A program made the position numbers and the translations under genes. A DNA stretch of 64,000 nt, taken from assembly GCF_002812485.1 (NCBI RefSeq), contig NZ_CP025003.1, positions 682,001 to 746,000 on the forward strand. Reading direction: 5' to 3'. This document shows, in pieces, positions 20,204 through 29,099 of the stretch. Origin of the DNA: Dickeya fangzhongdai (GTDB lineage Bacteria; Pseudomonadota; Gammaproteobacteria; Enterobacterales; Enterobacteriaceae). The notes beneath the pieces are model-generated. The model was given only the letters and a program-made list of their open reading frames with translations, was not told the origin of the DNA and did not search any database. The first letter of the stretch is position 1; each line of letters begins with the position of its first letter.

Positions 20204-20385
20204 TAAGAAAAGGGAGGGCGGGCGCTATCGCGGGCCCGTCTGTCAATGTTGTGATTTCGGGCTGGCGCAGGGTGCTGAATCCGCCGCCCTGACGCTGTCG
20301 TGCTGACCTGACGCTGTCGTAATGATCTGACGGTTGTACCGACTGGCGTTTGTCCCGAAGTGTCGTGTTCTGAGGTAGCTTGTTA

Positions 20386-21837
20386 ATGCAAACGCTGAAT
20401 CGTCGTGATTTTCCTGGCCGTCGTCACCCTGACCGCGTCATCCAATTTGGCGAAGGCAATTTCCTTCGCGCCTTTATTGACTGGCAACTGGATCTGTTGA
20501 ATGAACATACCGATCTGGATGCCGGCATTGTTGTGGTTCGTCCGATTGATACCGATTTTCCGCCCGCGCTGGATACCCAGGATGGCCTGTACACCACCAT
20601 CATCCGCGGCCTGAACGAGCAGGGCGAAGCGGTGCGCGAGCCGCGCCTGATCCGCTCCGTTAACCGTGAAATCAATGTTTACCGCCAGTTTGACGAGTAT
20701 CTGGCGCTGGCGCATGACGCCAACATCCGCTTTGTGTTTTCGAACACGACGGAAGCCGGCATCAGCTACCATGCTGACGATCGCCTGACCGACACGCCGC
20801 CGGCCAGCTTCCCGGCCAAACTGACCCGCCTGCTGTTCGAACGTTTTAACCATTTTAACGGCGCCGCCGACAAAGGCTGGGTACTGTTGCCGTGCGAACT
20901 GATCGACTACAACGGCGAAAAACTGAAAGAGCTGGTGCTGCGTTACGCGGCGCAGTGGGAGCTGCCGGCGGCGTTCACCGCCTGGCTGAACGAGAGCAAC
21001 ACCTTCTGCTCGACGCTGGTGGACCGTATCGTAACCGGTTACCCGCGCGCCGAAGTGGACGCGCTGCAGCAGGAACTGGGCTATCAGGACACCTTCCTGG
21101 ATACCGCCGAGTACTTCTACCTGTTTGTGATTCAGGGGCCGCAATGGCTGGCGGAAGAGCTGCGCCTGAACAAGCTGAAACTGAACGTGCGTATTGTCGA
21201 CGACATCAAGCCGTACAAAGAACGCAAAGTGGCGATCCTTAACGGCGCGCATACCGCGCTGGTGCCGGTAGCGTTCCTGGCCGGCCTGGATACCGTGGGC
21301 GAATCTCTGAACGATGCGCAGATCGGCAAGTTTGTCGAAACCACCATCGCCGAGGAGATCGTACCGGTGCTGGATCTGCCGCACGACGAGCTGGTGTCGT
21401 TCGCGCAGGCGGTGCTGAGCCGTTTCAGAAACCCGTTCATCCAGCATCAGTTGCTGTCTATCGCCCTGAACGGCATGACCAAATTCCGTACCCGCATTCT
21501 GCCGCAGCTGCTGACCTACCGCGAACGCCACGGCGCTTTGCCGAAACGCCTGGCCTTCGCGCTGGCGGCGCTGATCGCTTTTTATCGCGGCGAGCGCAAC
21601 GGCGACAGCTACCCGCTGCAGGACGACGCTCACTGGCTGGAGCGTTATGAGGTGCTGTGGGGCGGCGTGCGCGCCGGCACCACGTCGCTGGCGCAGGTAG
21701 TGAACGCGGTGCTGAGCGATGCGGAGCACTGGGAGCAGGATTTGACGCTGGTGCCCGGTCTGGCGGCGCTGGTCACCGAACAACTGCAGGCTATCGTTGA
21801 GCGCGGCATGCGTGACGCGGTGGCGGGTTATTGCTAA
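20386..21837 (+). CDS. uxaB: Tagaturonate reductase (altronate oxidoreductase) UxaB
   Basis: UxaB reduces D-tagaturonate to D-altronate with NADH. It belongs to the mannitol/polyol-specific long-chain dehydrogenase family. The 483-residue protein matches E. coli UxaB along its length: N-terminal TLNRRDFPG and [15 protein letters not shown] (nucleotide fold), [12 protein letters not shown], the catalytic-region motif [22 protein letters not shown] (about 280-300), and FYRGERNG. I chose the ATG at 20386, with GAGGT 9 bp upstream, over a TTG two codons earlier. It lies between uxaC and uxaA, whereas E. coli uxaB is unlinked. Confidence 0.97.
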   Translation: MQTLNRRDFPGRRHPDRVIQFGEGNFLRAFIDWQLDLLNEHTDLDAGIVVVRPIDTDFPPALDTQDGLYTTIIRGLNEQGEAVREPRLIRSVNREINVYRQFDEYLALAHDANIRFVFSNTTEAGISYHADDRLTDTPPASFPAKLTRLLFERFNHFNGAADKGWVLLPCELIDYNGEKLKELVLRYAAQWELPAAFTAWLNESNTFCSTLVDRIVTGYPRAEVDALQQELGYQDTFLDTAEYFYLFVIQGPQWLAEELRLNKLKLNVRIVDDIKPYKERKVAILNGAHTALVPVAFLAGLDTVGESLNDAQIGKFVETTIAEEIVPVLDLPHDELVSFAQAVLSRFRNPFIQHQLLSIALNGMTKFRTRILPQLLTYRERHGALPKRLAFALAALIAFYRGERNGDSYPLQDDAHWLERYEVLWGGVRAGTTSLAQVVNAVLSDAEHWEQDLTLVPGLAALVTEQLQAIVERGMRDAVAGYC

Positions 21838-21855
21838 TCGCATAAGGTTTTATCC

Positions 21856-23346
21856 ATGCAGAGCATCATCAAAATTCATTCGTTGGACAATGTCGCCGTC
21901 GCCCTGCGCGATCTGGCGCAGGATGAAACGGTGTCGGTTGGCGATATCTCCCTGGCGTTGCCGCAGCCGGTAGCGCGCGGGCATAAGTTCGCCCTCAGGC
22001 CGATTGCGTCCGGCGAGATGATCGTGAAATACGGCCTGCCCATCGGCCACGCGCTGGTCGCCATCGCGCCCGGCGAGCACATCCACTCGCAGAACGCCAA
22101 AACCAATCTGAGCGATCTGGACGAGTACCAGTACCAGCCGGAGTTCATCGATCTGCCGGCGCAGCTGGCGGATCGCGAGGTTCAAATCTACCGTCGCAAA
22201 AACGGCGACGTCGGGATCCGCAACGAACTGTGGATCCTGCCGACCGTCGGCTGCGTCAACGGCATCGCCCGTCAGATCCAGCAGCGTTTCCTCAAGGAAA
22301 CCAACGATGCGGAAGGTATCGACGGCGTTTACCTGTTCACTCATCCGTTCGGTTGTTCCCAACTGGGGCAGGACCACGAAAACACCCGCACCATGCTGCA
22401 GAACATGGTGCGTCACCCGAACGCGGGGGCGGTGCTGGTCATCGGTCTGGGATGTGAGAACAATCAGGTATCTGCGTTCCGCGATACGCTGGGCGAGTTC
22501 GATGCCGATCGCGTCAACTTCATGATCTGTCAGCAGCAGGAAGATGAAGTGGAAGCCGGTCTGGAACGTCTGCACCAGCTGTATCAGGTGATGCGCGACG
22601 ATCGCCGGGCACCGGGCAAGCTCAGCGAGCTGAAGTTTGGTCTGGAGTGCGGCGGTTCGGACGGCCTGTCCGGCATTACCGCCAACCCGCTGCTGGGGCG
22701 TTTCTCGGATTACCTCATCGCCAACGGCGGCACCACCGTGCTGACCGAGGTGCCGGAAATGTTCGGCGCCGAGCGCATCCTGATGAGCCGTTGCCGCGAC
22801 GAAGCCACATTCGAGAAAACCGTGCACATGGTCAATGATTTCAAACAGTATTTCATTGAACATAACCAGCCGATCTACGAAAACCCGTCGCCGGGCAACA
22901 AGGCCGGCGGCATCACCACGCTGGAGGAGAAATCCCTCGGCTGTACCCAGAAAGCGGGGCAGAGCCAGGTGGTGGACGTGCTCAAGTACGGTGAACGCCT
23001 GCATACGCCGGGGCTGAACCTGCTGAGCGCGCCGGGTAACGATGCGGTAGCCACCAGCGCGCTGGCAGGCGCCGGCTGTCACATGGTGCTGTTCAGTACC
23101 GGTCGCGGTACGCCTTACGGCGGCTTTGTGCCGACGGTGAAACTGGCGACCAACACCGAGCTGGCGCAAAAGAAACCGCACTGGATCGACTTTGACGCCG
23201 GGCGTCTGATTCACGGTATGTCGATGGACGAGCTGCTGTCGCAGTTTGTCGATCTGATCGTCGAGATCGCCAACGGCAAGCTGGCGAAAAACGAGATCAA
23301 CGATTTCCGCGAACTGGCGATCTTTAAAAGCGGTGTGACCTTGTAA
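21856..23346 (+). CDS. uxaA: Altronate dehydratase UxaA
   Basis: UxaA is an iron-dependent dehydratase that turns D-altronate into 2-keto-3-deoxygluconate, the branch metabolite whose accumulation inactivates KdgR. The 496-residue protein has the N-terminal SAF domain (about 1-95, VSVGDISLALPQPVARGHKF) and the C-terminal UxaA/GarD catalytic domain. Conserved cysteines and histidines are seen in THPFGCSQLGQDHENT, VIGLGCENNQ, FGLECGGSDGLSG and STGRGTPYGGFVPT. It lies 18 bp after uxaB and ends the operon; an intrinsic terminator follows at 23417-23449. Confidence 0.98.
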   Translation: MQSIIKIHSLDNVAVALRDLAQDETVSVGDISLALPQPVARGHKFALRPIASGEMIVKYGLPIGHALVAIAPGEHIHSQNAKTNLSDLDEYQYQPEFIDLPAQLADREVQIYRRKNGDVGIRNELWILPTVGCVNGIARQIQQRFLKETNDAEGIDGVYLFTHPFGCSQLGQDHENTRTMLQNMVRHPNAGAVLVIGLGCENNQVSAFRDTLGEFDADRVNFMICQQQEDEVEAGLERLHQLYQVMRDDRRAPGKLSELKFGLECGGSDGLSGITANPLLGRFSDYLIANGGTTVLTEVPEMFGAERILMSRCRDEATFEKTVHMVNDFKQYFIEHNQPIYENPSPGNKAGGITTLEEKSLGCTQKAGQSQVVDVLKYGERLHTPGLNLLSAPGNDAVATSALAGAGCHMVLFSTGRGTPYGGFVPTVKLATNTELAQKKPHWIDFDAGRLIHGMSMDELLSQFVDLIVEIANGKLAKNEINDFRELAIFKSGVTL

Positions 23347-23411
23347 AGCGGATCATGACAAACCCGATCGTTATCAATACGGTCGTTGTAAATCTAAACG
23401 ATTCCAAATAA

Positions 23412-23430
23412 AATAAAACGGCGTTTCATT
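23412..23430. promoter_or_regulatory. KdgR-box match upstream of ygjV
   Basis: AATAAAACGGCGTTTCATT fits the KdgR operator consensus AATRAAAYRNYRTTTYATT at every position. It lies 47 bp before the ygjV start and overlaps the 5' arm of the uxaCBA terminator. Confidence 0.55.
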
Positions 23431-23449
23431 ATTTGAACGCCGTTTTTTT
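23417..23449 (+). terminator. uxaCBA terminator
   Basis: AACGGCGTT and AACGCCGTT pair as a perfect 9-bp stem followed by seven T residues, about 70 bp after uxaA. Confidence 0.85.
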
Positions 23450-23476
23450 CGCAATGGCGCTTTTAAGGCAGGGATC

Positions 23477-24022
23477 ATGACATCTTACGTGTTTGCTCAG
23501 GCAGTTGGCGTACTGGCCTTTCTGGTCGGTATTACTATGTTTTTCAACCGCAGTGAAAAGAAATTTAAAATTCAGCTTTCCGCCTACAGCGCGGTTATCG
23601 CGTGTCACTTCTTTCTGATGGGAGCGAACGCGGCCGGCATGAGCGCCATGCTGAACTCGGGTCGAACCCTGATCACCCTGAAAACCAACAATATCGCGGT
23701 GATGTTCGTGTTTATTACGCTGACGCTGGCGCTGGGTTTACCGGGTGTGAAACACCCGATGGAACTGTTGCCGATCATCGGCACCGTGTGCAGCACCTGG
23801 GCGCTATTCCGGGCTCATGGATTGGCGATGCGCGGCATTATCTGGTGTTCAACCTCATTATGGGTGATACACAACATCTGGCTGGGGTCGATCGGCGGGT
23901 CGCTGATTGAAGCCAGTTTCCTGGTGATGAACGGATACAACATCGTTCGTTTCTGGCGTATGCAGCGTAACGGCATCGACCCGTTCAAGATGGATGAGCA
24001 CTCGTCTACCAAGAGCGCCTGA
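23477..24022 (+). CDS. ygjV: YgjV family inner-membrane protein
   Basis: This is a 181-residue polytopic membrane protein of unknown function, matching E. coli YgjV, which also lies near the uxaCA and alx genes. It shows about six hydrophobic segments, an N-terminal AQAVGVLAFLVGITMFFNRSEKKFK, and a charged C-terminal tail. AGGCAGGGA precedes the ATG. A KdgR-box match lies just upstream, so it may respond to pectin breakdown products; a sugar-acid or metabolite transport role would be a guess. It converges on alx with a shared terminator. Confidence 0.88.
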   Translation: MTSYVFAQAVGVLAFLVGITMFFNRSEKKFKIQLSAYSAVIACHFFLMGANAAGMSAMLNSGRTLITLKTNNIAVMFVFITLTLALGLPGVKHPMELLPIIGTVCSTWALFRAHGLAMRGIIWCSTSLWVIHNIWLGSIGGSLIEASFLVMNGYNIVRFWRMQRNGIDPFKMDEHSSTKSA

Positions 24023-24028
24023 GAAAAA

Positions 24029-24047
24029 GCCCCGCGGCTGCGGGGCT
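24029..24047. terminator. Terminator between ygjV and alx
   Basis: GCCCCGC and GCGGGGC form a tight stem with a 5-base (GGCTG-type) loop between convergent genes, preceded by AAAAA (a T tract on the minus strand). Confidence 0.7.
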
Positions 24048-24067
24048 TGCGTTAACAGACGGCGCTA

Positions 24068-25021
24068 TCAGCGGCCGGCGCGGCGATTCACCCAGATGTT
24101 GATCAGGATGGTTGTCAGCAGGATCGCGGCCACCACGCTGAGCGAGATGGCGACCGGAATGTGGAACAGATCGATCAGCATCATCTTGATACCGATAAAG
24201 ACAAGGATCACCGCCAGCCCATATTTCAGCATCGAGAACTTCTGCGCCACCCCGGCCAGCAGGAAGTACATGGCGCGTAGCCCCAGAATGGCGAACAGGT
24301 TTGACGTCAGCACGATGAACGGGTCGGTGGTGACGGCGAAAATGGCCGGGATGCTGTCTACCGCGAAGATCACGTCGCTGATTTCCACCATCACCAGCAC
24401 CAGAAACAGCGGCGTGGCGTACCACAGGCCGTTCTGGCGGATAAAGAAATGCTCGCCTTGCAGGTTGTCGGTCATCCGCAGGTGGCTGCGCAGCCAGCGG
24501 ACCACCGGTTTATCGCCGATGGCGGTGTCGTCCGCTTTCGCCAGCGCCATTTTGAGGCCGGTGAGCAGCAGGAATGCGCCGAACAGATACAGCAGCCACT
24601 GGAACTGGGAGACCAGCCAACTGCCGGCGAACACCATGATGGTACGCAGTACGATCGCCCCCAGCACGCCGTACACCAGCACCCGGCGCTGATACTGGGC
24701 GGGGATGGCAAAATAGCTGAACAGCATCAGCCAGACGAACACGTTGTCGACGGCCAGTGCTTTTTCGATCAGATAACCGGTAAAGAACGCCAGCGCCTGA
24801 GCATCCGCCACCTCACGGCCCATCGTGCCGGTGAGGTACCACCAGAAACCGGCGTTGAACAGTATTGAGAGTGTGACCCACACCAGCGACCAGACGGCGG
24901 CCTGTTTGAAGGTCATGACCGTGGAGCCTTTCTTACCCTGATAAAACAGGTCGATGGCGAGCATGACCACCACAATGATTGCGAAGCTGCCCCACATCAG
25001 GGGGGTACCTATAGTTACCAT
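24068..25021 (-). CDS. alx: TerC family manganese exporter Alx
   Basis: Alx is a TerC-family inner-membrane protein that helps keep manganese low in E. coli, especially at alkaline pH. The 317-residue protein has about nine membrane segments and the conserved acidic membrane motifs [16 protein letters not shown] (about 85-100) and [19 protein letters not shown] (about 211-229), typical of metal-transporting TerC proteins. The ATG at 25021 follows AAGGGA. Its 5' leader is a yybP-ykoY riboswitch, so expression should rise with manganese. Confidence 0.96.
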   Translation of the reverse strand: MVTIGTPLMWGSFAIIVVVMLAIDLFYQGKKGSTVMTFKQAAVWSLVWVTLSILFNAGFWWYLTGTMGREVADAQALAFFTGYLIEKALAVDNVFVWLMLFSYFAIPAQYQRRVLVYGVLGAIVLRTIMVFAGSWLVSQFQWLLYLFGAFLLLTGLKMALAKADDTAIGDKPVVRWLRSHLRMTDNLQGEHFFIRQNGLWYATPLFLVLVMVEISDVIFAVDSIPAIFAVTTDPFIVLTSNLFAILGLRAMYFLLAGVAQKFSMLKYGLAVILVFIGIKMMLIDLFHIPVAISLSVVAAILLTTILINIWVNRRAGR

Positions 25022-25262
25022 AACAGTATCCCTTAGAACCTATCCCATCCGGGTCGGCTCTGTCGTCAGAAAACAAAACGGCCTGTGTCAGAAGGCACAG
25101 GCCGTTTGCTATTAAGCTGCAAATAGACCTCGCCTTCTGGCAAGGTCTCACTTACAACTTAATGCGGAATAGTCATTAAGGTTGCCTGGTAACCGAGTGC
25201 TATTGCACTGTAATGACGATTGACCAGCGAAAAGTTACTCCCCTTTGCAACACCAAAGATAG
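25022..25262 (-). ncRNA. yybP-ykoY manganese riboswitch in the alx leader
   Basis: On the minus strand the leader contains the hallmark AAAGGGGAGTA (25234-25246) of the yybP-ykoY class close to the predicted transcript start. Paired helices follow, then a strong GC-rich hairpin (ACGGCCTGTGCC / GGCACAGGCCGT, about 25077-25107) with a TTTTGTTTT tail that works as the expression-platform terminator. The E. coli alx gene has the same riboswitch, which senses Mn2+ and pH. Upstream, TATCCT at about 25263 may be the -10 element. Confidence 0.88.
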
Positions 25263-25456
25263 GATAGTTCCTGTACAGGGTCAAACAATTCCGCTGGCGC
25301 TTTATCCCGCGAAGGCATCGCTGCAAATGACGTCTACGCTAGTGGATGAATAGGCCGCCGGCGTGACGAACTCTCGGCGATTCGACAGGAAAACCATTTA
25401 CTGCGACGCCGTTTTAAGGGATAAACAGCGCCAGATTTTGTATTGCAGGAGAGGCC

Positions 25457-26608
25457 ATGAGCCAACTTGATCTGGAAACACATAGCCTGACGCTGGTTCG
25501 TTACCCGCAGTCCGATCGCGAGTCACCGTTGCAGGCGTGGGAAGCGGCGGATGAATATCTGCTGCGGGAGTTGGCCGAGATGCCGATCGGGCCCGGTCCC
25601 CGGCTGATTTTCAATGATGCGTTCGGGGCGCTGGCCTGCGGCTTGCAGGCGCAGTCGCCCTGCTGCATCAGCGACTCGTACCTGAGCCAACTGGCGACCC
25701 GGCATAATCTGTCGCTCAATGGATACGCGCCGGAATCGGTCACCCTGCTGGACAGCCTGGTGCCGCTGCCGGACGCACCGGCGCTGGTGGTGCTGAAAGT
25801 ACCGAAAACGCTGGCGTTGCTGGAACATCAGCTACGGCAACTGCGTGAAGTGGCGACGCCGCAGACCGTGGTCATCGCTGGCGCTAAAGCGCGGGATATC
25901 CATACTTCGACGCTGCAACTGTTCGAGCAGATTCTGGGGCCGACCCGCACCTCGCTGGCCTGGAAAAAGGCCCGGCTGATTCACTGCCAGCCGGAGCCGC
26001 GTACTGTTGATGAACAACCGGTGATGACGGTCTGGCCGCTGGACGGCACGGATGATCCTACCCACCACTATCACATTCACAACTACGCCAATGTGTTTGC
26101 CCGCGGCGGGCTGGATATCGGCGCCCGTTTTTTCATGCAGCATTTACCGCAGCAACTGGACGGCAAGATTGTCGATCTGGGCTGCGGCAACGGCGTCATT
26201 GGCCTGACCGCGCTGGCGCTGAACCCGCAGGCCTACGTCAGCTTTTTCGACGAGTCCTATATGGCGGTGGCCTCCAGTCGGCGCAATGTGGAATACAACC
26301 GGCCGCAGGATATGGCGCGCAGCAGTTTTGTGGTGAACCATGCGCTGGCGGGCGTCGGGCAGGACAGCCTGCAAGCGGTGCTGTGCAATCCGCCGTTCCA
26401 TCAGCAACAGGCGATTACCGATGATATCGCCTGGCAGATGTTCCTTGATGCGCGCCGCTGTCTGGCAGTTGGCGGAGAGTTGCGGATCGTTGGCAATCGC
26501 CATCTGGACTACTTCCACAAGCTGAAGCGGCTGTTCGGCAATTGCGAAAACGTCGCCAGCAATGCGAAGTTTGTCGTGCTGCGGGCGGTGAAAACCCGCA
26601 GTCGTTAA
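25457..26608 (+). CDS. rlmG: 23S rRNA m2G1835 methyltransferase RlmG
   Basis: RlmG methylates guanosine 1835 of 23S rRNA using S-adenosylmethionine. The 383-residue protein has the duplicated methyltransferase fold of the RsmC/RlmG family. The N-terminal domain has [13 protein letters not shown] and [14 protein letters not shown]. The C-terminal catalytic domain has the SAM-binding [13 protein letters not shown] (about 235-247) and the catalytic NPPFHQ motif (about 311-316). AGGAGAGG precedes the ATG. Sequence from 25263 to 25456, between the riboswitch and this gene, shows nothing else recognisable. Confidence 0.96.
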   Translation: MSQLDLETHSLTLVRYPQSDRESPLQAWEAADEYLLRELAEMPIGPGPRLIFNDAFGALACGLQAQSPCCISDSYLSQLATRHNLSLNGYAPESVTLLDSLVPLPDAPALVVLKVPKTLALLEHQLRQLREVATPQTVVIAGAKARDIHTSTLQLFEQILGPTRTSLAWKKARLIHCQPEPRTVDEQPVMTVWPLDGTDDPTHHYHIHNYANVFARGGLDIGARFFMQHLPQQLDGKIVDLGCGNGVIGLTALALNPQAYVSFFDESYMAVASSRRNVEYNRPQDMARSSFVVNHALAGVGQDSLQAVLCNPPFHQQQAITDDIAWQMFLDARRCLAVGGELRIVGNRHLDYFHKLKRLFGNCENVASNAKFVVLRAVKTRSR

Positions 26609-26688
26609 GCGGTGTAGTCCCGCATGGCATTTGTTGTCGCGCGGGACTGTCATTATAATCCGCAGGTTACGTCAGCGAAGGAACCCCT

Positions 26689-26985
26689 ATGTATATCGAA
26701 GAGTTGGAAGCGCGGTTGGACAGCGCGCTGCAGGCGCTGGAAGCCAGCGTCAGCCGACAGCAACAGATCTGGCAGCGCGATTATCAGCATCTTCATTTGC
26801 AACTGGCGCAGGCTCGCCAGCGCGAAGCGGATTTGTGCGCAAGAATCAATGAGCTGGTTACCCGGGTCAACATGATGGATGAATCCCCCGAGCGCAATCC
26901 GTTGCTGCAGAAGATCAACCTGATCCGCGCCCACCTCGATGCGCTAGCCAACGAAGCCGCTGCGTTTTATCGTTCTCTGCCCTGA
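26689..26985 (+). CDS. Small coiled-coil protein, function unknown
   Basis: I do not recognise this 98-residue protein. It is almost entirely charged helix with heptad-like spacing (LEARLDSALQALEASV, LQLAQARQREADLCARINELVTRVNMM) and no membrane segment or signal peptide. AAGGAACCCCT precedes the ATG and the codon use resembles its neighbours. It follows rlmG by 80 bp in the same direction. Before the next gene (pnl) the sequence turns very AT-rich. The length, ribosome-binding site and protein-like composition support a real gene; a scaffold or regulatory partner role would be speculation. Confidence 0.7.
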   Translation: MYIEELEARLDSALQALEASVSRQQQIWQRDYQHLHLQLAQARQREADLCARINELVTRVNMMDESPERNPLLQKINLIRAHLDALANEAAAFYRSLP

Positions 26986-27271
26986 CGAACGGTCAGGGCC
27001 GTTCTATTTTATTCTCGGTATTATCATTTAGGTTGATTATATTTGGTTTTTATTTTTTTCTGGCGGCATTGATATTTTATTTATAATTTAATTATCTTTT
27101 TTTCATTCGTATTTTTTATGTTTGTTTTATTTAAAGAAATTATATTGGCCGTTGTGTGGCGGATGAGCCAATACCCAAATAATGAGAGTCATCAATTCCT
27201 GTTGTAGGGTGAATATGTCTGAAACATCAGGCGAGAAAAAAAGAGAATCCCTCTCTTTTTATTCATTCATC
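26986..27271. other. AT-rich gene-free region upstream of pnl
   Basis: This is a long AT-rich stretch (especially 27020-27140), in contrast with its GC-rich neighbours. It holds a possible 24-codon ORF at 27215-27289 and an AAAAAGAGA/TCTCTTTTT hairpin at about 27238-27260. It probably contains the pectin lyase promoter. I see no KdgR-box match in it. Confidence 0.5.
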
Positions 27272-27397
27272 TATACCCTAAATAATTAGAGTTACAGAAA
27301 AGCAGCAACCGAGTGCATCCTCGTGAGCTTATTCTAGTAAGTCACCAGGGTAATCAAACGCAGCCAACGCACCTGTAACTTGAAGTATGGCGGGATA
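27272..27397 (-). repeat. ERIC element in the pnl leader
   Basis: This is a full-length but diverged ERIC in reverse orientation (TATACCCTAAATAATTAGAG at one end, CTGTAACTTGAAGTATGGCG at the other). It ends about 20 bp before the pnl start codon, so it should lie in the 5' untranslated leader. Confidence 0.85.
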
Positions 27398-27416
27398 TTT
27401 CGACAGGAGCATTATT

Positions 27417-28364
27417 ATGGCCTATCCAACTACAGGCACATCCGGTATGGTCGGTTTTGCAAAATCGGGCAGCACCACCGGCGGCACAGGTGGCAGCGTG
27501 GTTTCTATTACCAGCCTGAGCGACCTGAAAACCCACGTGGCGGGAACAGATGCGAAAATCCTGGTGATTAACGCCAATATCAGCGCCAGTTCATTAACCA
27601 AGGTAACGCTGGGGGCGAATAAATCGATTATTGGTTCTTATAGCAGTAATACGCTGACTAATATTCATTTTCGCAGCGCGTCGAGTTCGAAGAATATTAT
27701 TTTTCAGAACCTGACGTTTAAACACACCAGCACCATTAAAGGTAATGATGATATTCAGATTTACCTCACGCACGGCAATAAATACTGGCTGGATCATCTC
27801 ACTTTTCCCGGCCACGATTATACGCTGACCGACGGCGGGCTGGATAAACTGATTTATATCGGAGAAAAAGCCGATTACATCACCATCAGCAATTGCCTGT
27901 TCAAAAACCATGAGTACGGATTGATCTTCGGTTATCCGCAGGACGGCAGCAGCAATGGTTCCACCTACGACGGTTACCCGCACCTGACTATTTGCCACTG
28001 TTATTTCAGCAATATCTACGTGCGTGCGCCGGGGCTGATGCGTTATGGCTATTACCACGCCTATAACAACTTCATCGACAAATACCAACTGGGGTTCACG
28101 CTGGCGCAGAATGCCAAAATTGTGTCCGAATATAACTATTTCGGCACCACCACCAGCAGTAACAAAGGGATGCTGGACGACAAAGGGAGCGGGACATTTA
28201 CTGATACCGGCAGCACGCCGTCCATTACCAACCAGACCTCTTCGGCCAGCAAGTGGACGCCGTCTTCCAATTACAGCTACAAGCTGAAGACGGTTTCTGA
28301 AGCCAAAACCTTTACCCAGAAATACGCCGGGGTACAAAGCAGCAGCCTGACTTTCGGCGGATAA
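27417..28364 (+). CDS. pnl: Pectin lyase, polysaccharide lyase family 1
   Basis: This enzyme cleaves methyl-esterified pectin by beta-elimination. The 315-residue protein closely resembles the pectin lyase Pnl of Pectobacterium: MAYPTT..GMVGFAKSGSTTGGTGG at the N-terminus, YWLDHLTFPGHDYT, the LDKLIYIGEKADYITISNCLF ladder, and the catalytic-region VRAPGLMRYGYYHAYNNF (about 205-222). No Sec or Tat signal peptide is visible, which is also reported for Pectobacterium Pnl, a DNA-damage-inducible enzyme. ACAGGAGC precedes the ATG. Dickeya strains carry more than one Pnl-type gene; I cannot say which orthologue this is. Confidence 0.92.
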   Translation: MAYPTTGTSGMVGFAKSGSTTGGTGGSVVSITSLSDLKTHVAGTDAKILVINANISASSLTKVTLGANKSIIGSYSSNTLTNIHFRSASSSKNIIFQNLTFKHTSTIKGNDDIQIYLTHGNKYWLDHLTFPGHDYTLTDGGLDKLIYIGEKADYITISNCLFKNHEYGLIFGYPQDGSSNGSTYDGYPHLTICHCYFSNIYVRAPGLMRYGYYHAYNNFIDKYQLGFTLAQNAKIVSEYNYFGTTTSSNKGMLDDKGSGTFTDTGSTPSITNQTSSASKWTPSSNYSYKLKTVSEAKTFTQKYAGVQSSSLTFGG

Positions 28365-28373
28365 GCGATACTA

Positions 28374-28396
28374 ACGGGCTGGCGACAGCCCGTTTT
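28374..28396 (+). terminator. pnl terminator
   Basis: ACGGGCT and AGCCCGT pair around GGCGAC and are followed by TTTTA, 10 bp after the pnl stop. Confidence 0.75.
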
Positions 28397-28508
28397 ACTC
28401 ATTACCTGATAGCTCCATGCCGGGTAGCTCAACACCTGATTGCTCAACCCTTGAACACGCCAGGTCTTAACGCTAAGGTAAGCGCCTCTCGGTCACCCAG
28501 GTTCAACC

Positions 28509-29099
28509 ATGATTACCCTCGCTCTTATCGACGATCACCTTATTGTCCGTTCCGGTTTTGCCCAACTGCTGGGGCTTGAGCCCGATATGCAGGTGGTGGG
28601 GGAATTCGGCTCCGGGCGCGAGGCGCTCGCCGGGTTGCCGGGGCGAGGCGTGCAGGTTTGCATCTGCGATATTTCGATGCCGGATCTCTCCGGGCTTGAA
28701 CTGCTCGGTCAACTGCCGAAAGGCATGGCGGTGATTATGCTATCGGTACACGACAGCCCGGCGCTGATAGAACAGGCGCTGAACGCCGGGGCGCGCGGTT
28801 TTCTCTCTAAACGCTGTAGCCCGGATGAGCTGATCGCGGCGGTGCGCACCGTCGCGGGCGGCGGCTGTTACCTGACGCCGGATATCGCGCTGAAACTGGC
28901 GTCGGGCCGGCGAGATCCGCTGACGCGTCGTGAGCGTCAGGTAGCGGAAAAGCTGGCGCAGGGGATGGCGGTGAAAGCCATTGCCGCCGAACTGGGGTTG
29001 TCGCCGAAAACGGTACACGTTCACCGGGCCAACCTGATGGAAAAACTGGGCGTCAGCAACGATGTGGAGTTGGCCCGCCGTATGTTTGATGGTTGGTGA
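28509..29099 (+). CDS. uhpA: Response regulator UhpA
   Basis: UhpA is the NarL/FixJ-type response regulator that activates uhpT when glucose-6-phosphate is present outside the cell. The 196-residue protein has the receiver domain with acidic pocket DD (8-9), phospho-acceptor Asp54 ([10 protein letters not shown]) and a conserved Lys. A C-terminal LuxR-type helix-turn-helix follows ([36 protein letters not shown], about 137-172). Its stop overlaps the uhpB start (TGATG). It is the first gene of uhpABC. Confidence 0.97.
   Translation: MITLALIDDHLIVRSGFAQLLGLEPDMQVVGEFGSGREALAGLPGRGVQVCICDISMPDLSGLELLGQLPKGMAVIMLSVHDSPALIEQALNAGARGFLSKRCSPDELIAAVRTVAGGGCYLTPDIALKLASGRRDPLTRRERQVAEKLAQGMAVKAIAAELGLSPKTVHVHRANLMEKLGVSNDVELARRMFDGW

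Noticed and set aside
20383..21843. 486-codon open frame antisense to uxaB, and similar long antisense frames opposite uxaC, uxaA and plsB
   Set aside because: GC-rich genes with biased third positions often leave the antisense frame open. The sense genes match known families end to end.
26986..27271. KdgR operator upstream of the pectin lyase
   Set aside because: I scanned the AT-rich region for AATRAAAY-N3-RTTTYATT and found no acceptable match, so regulation by KdgR is not claimed.
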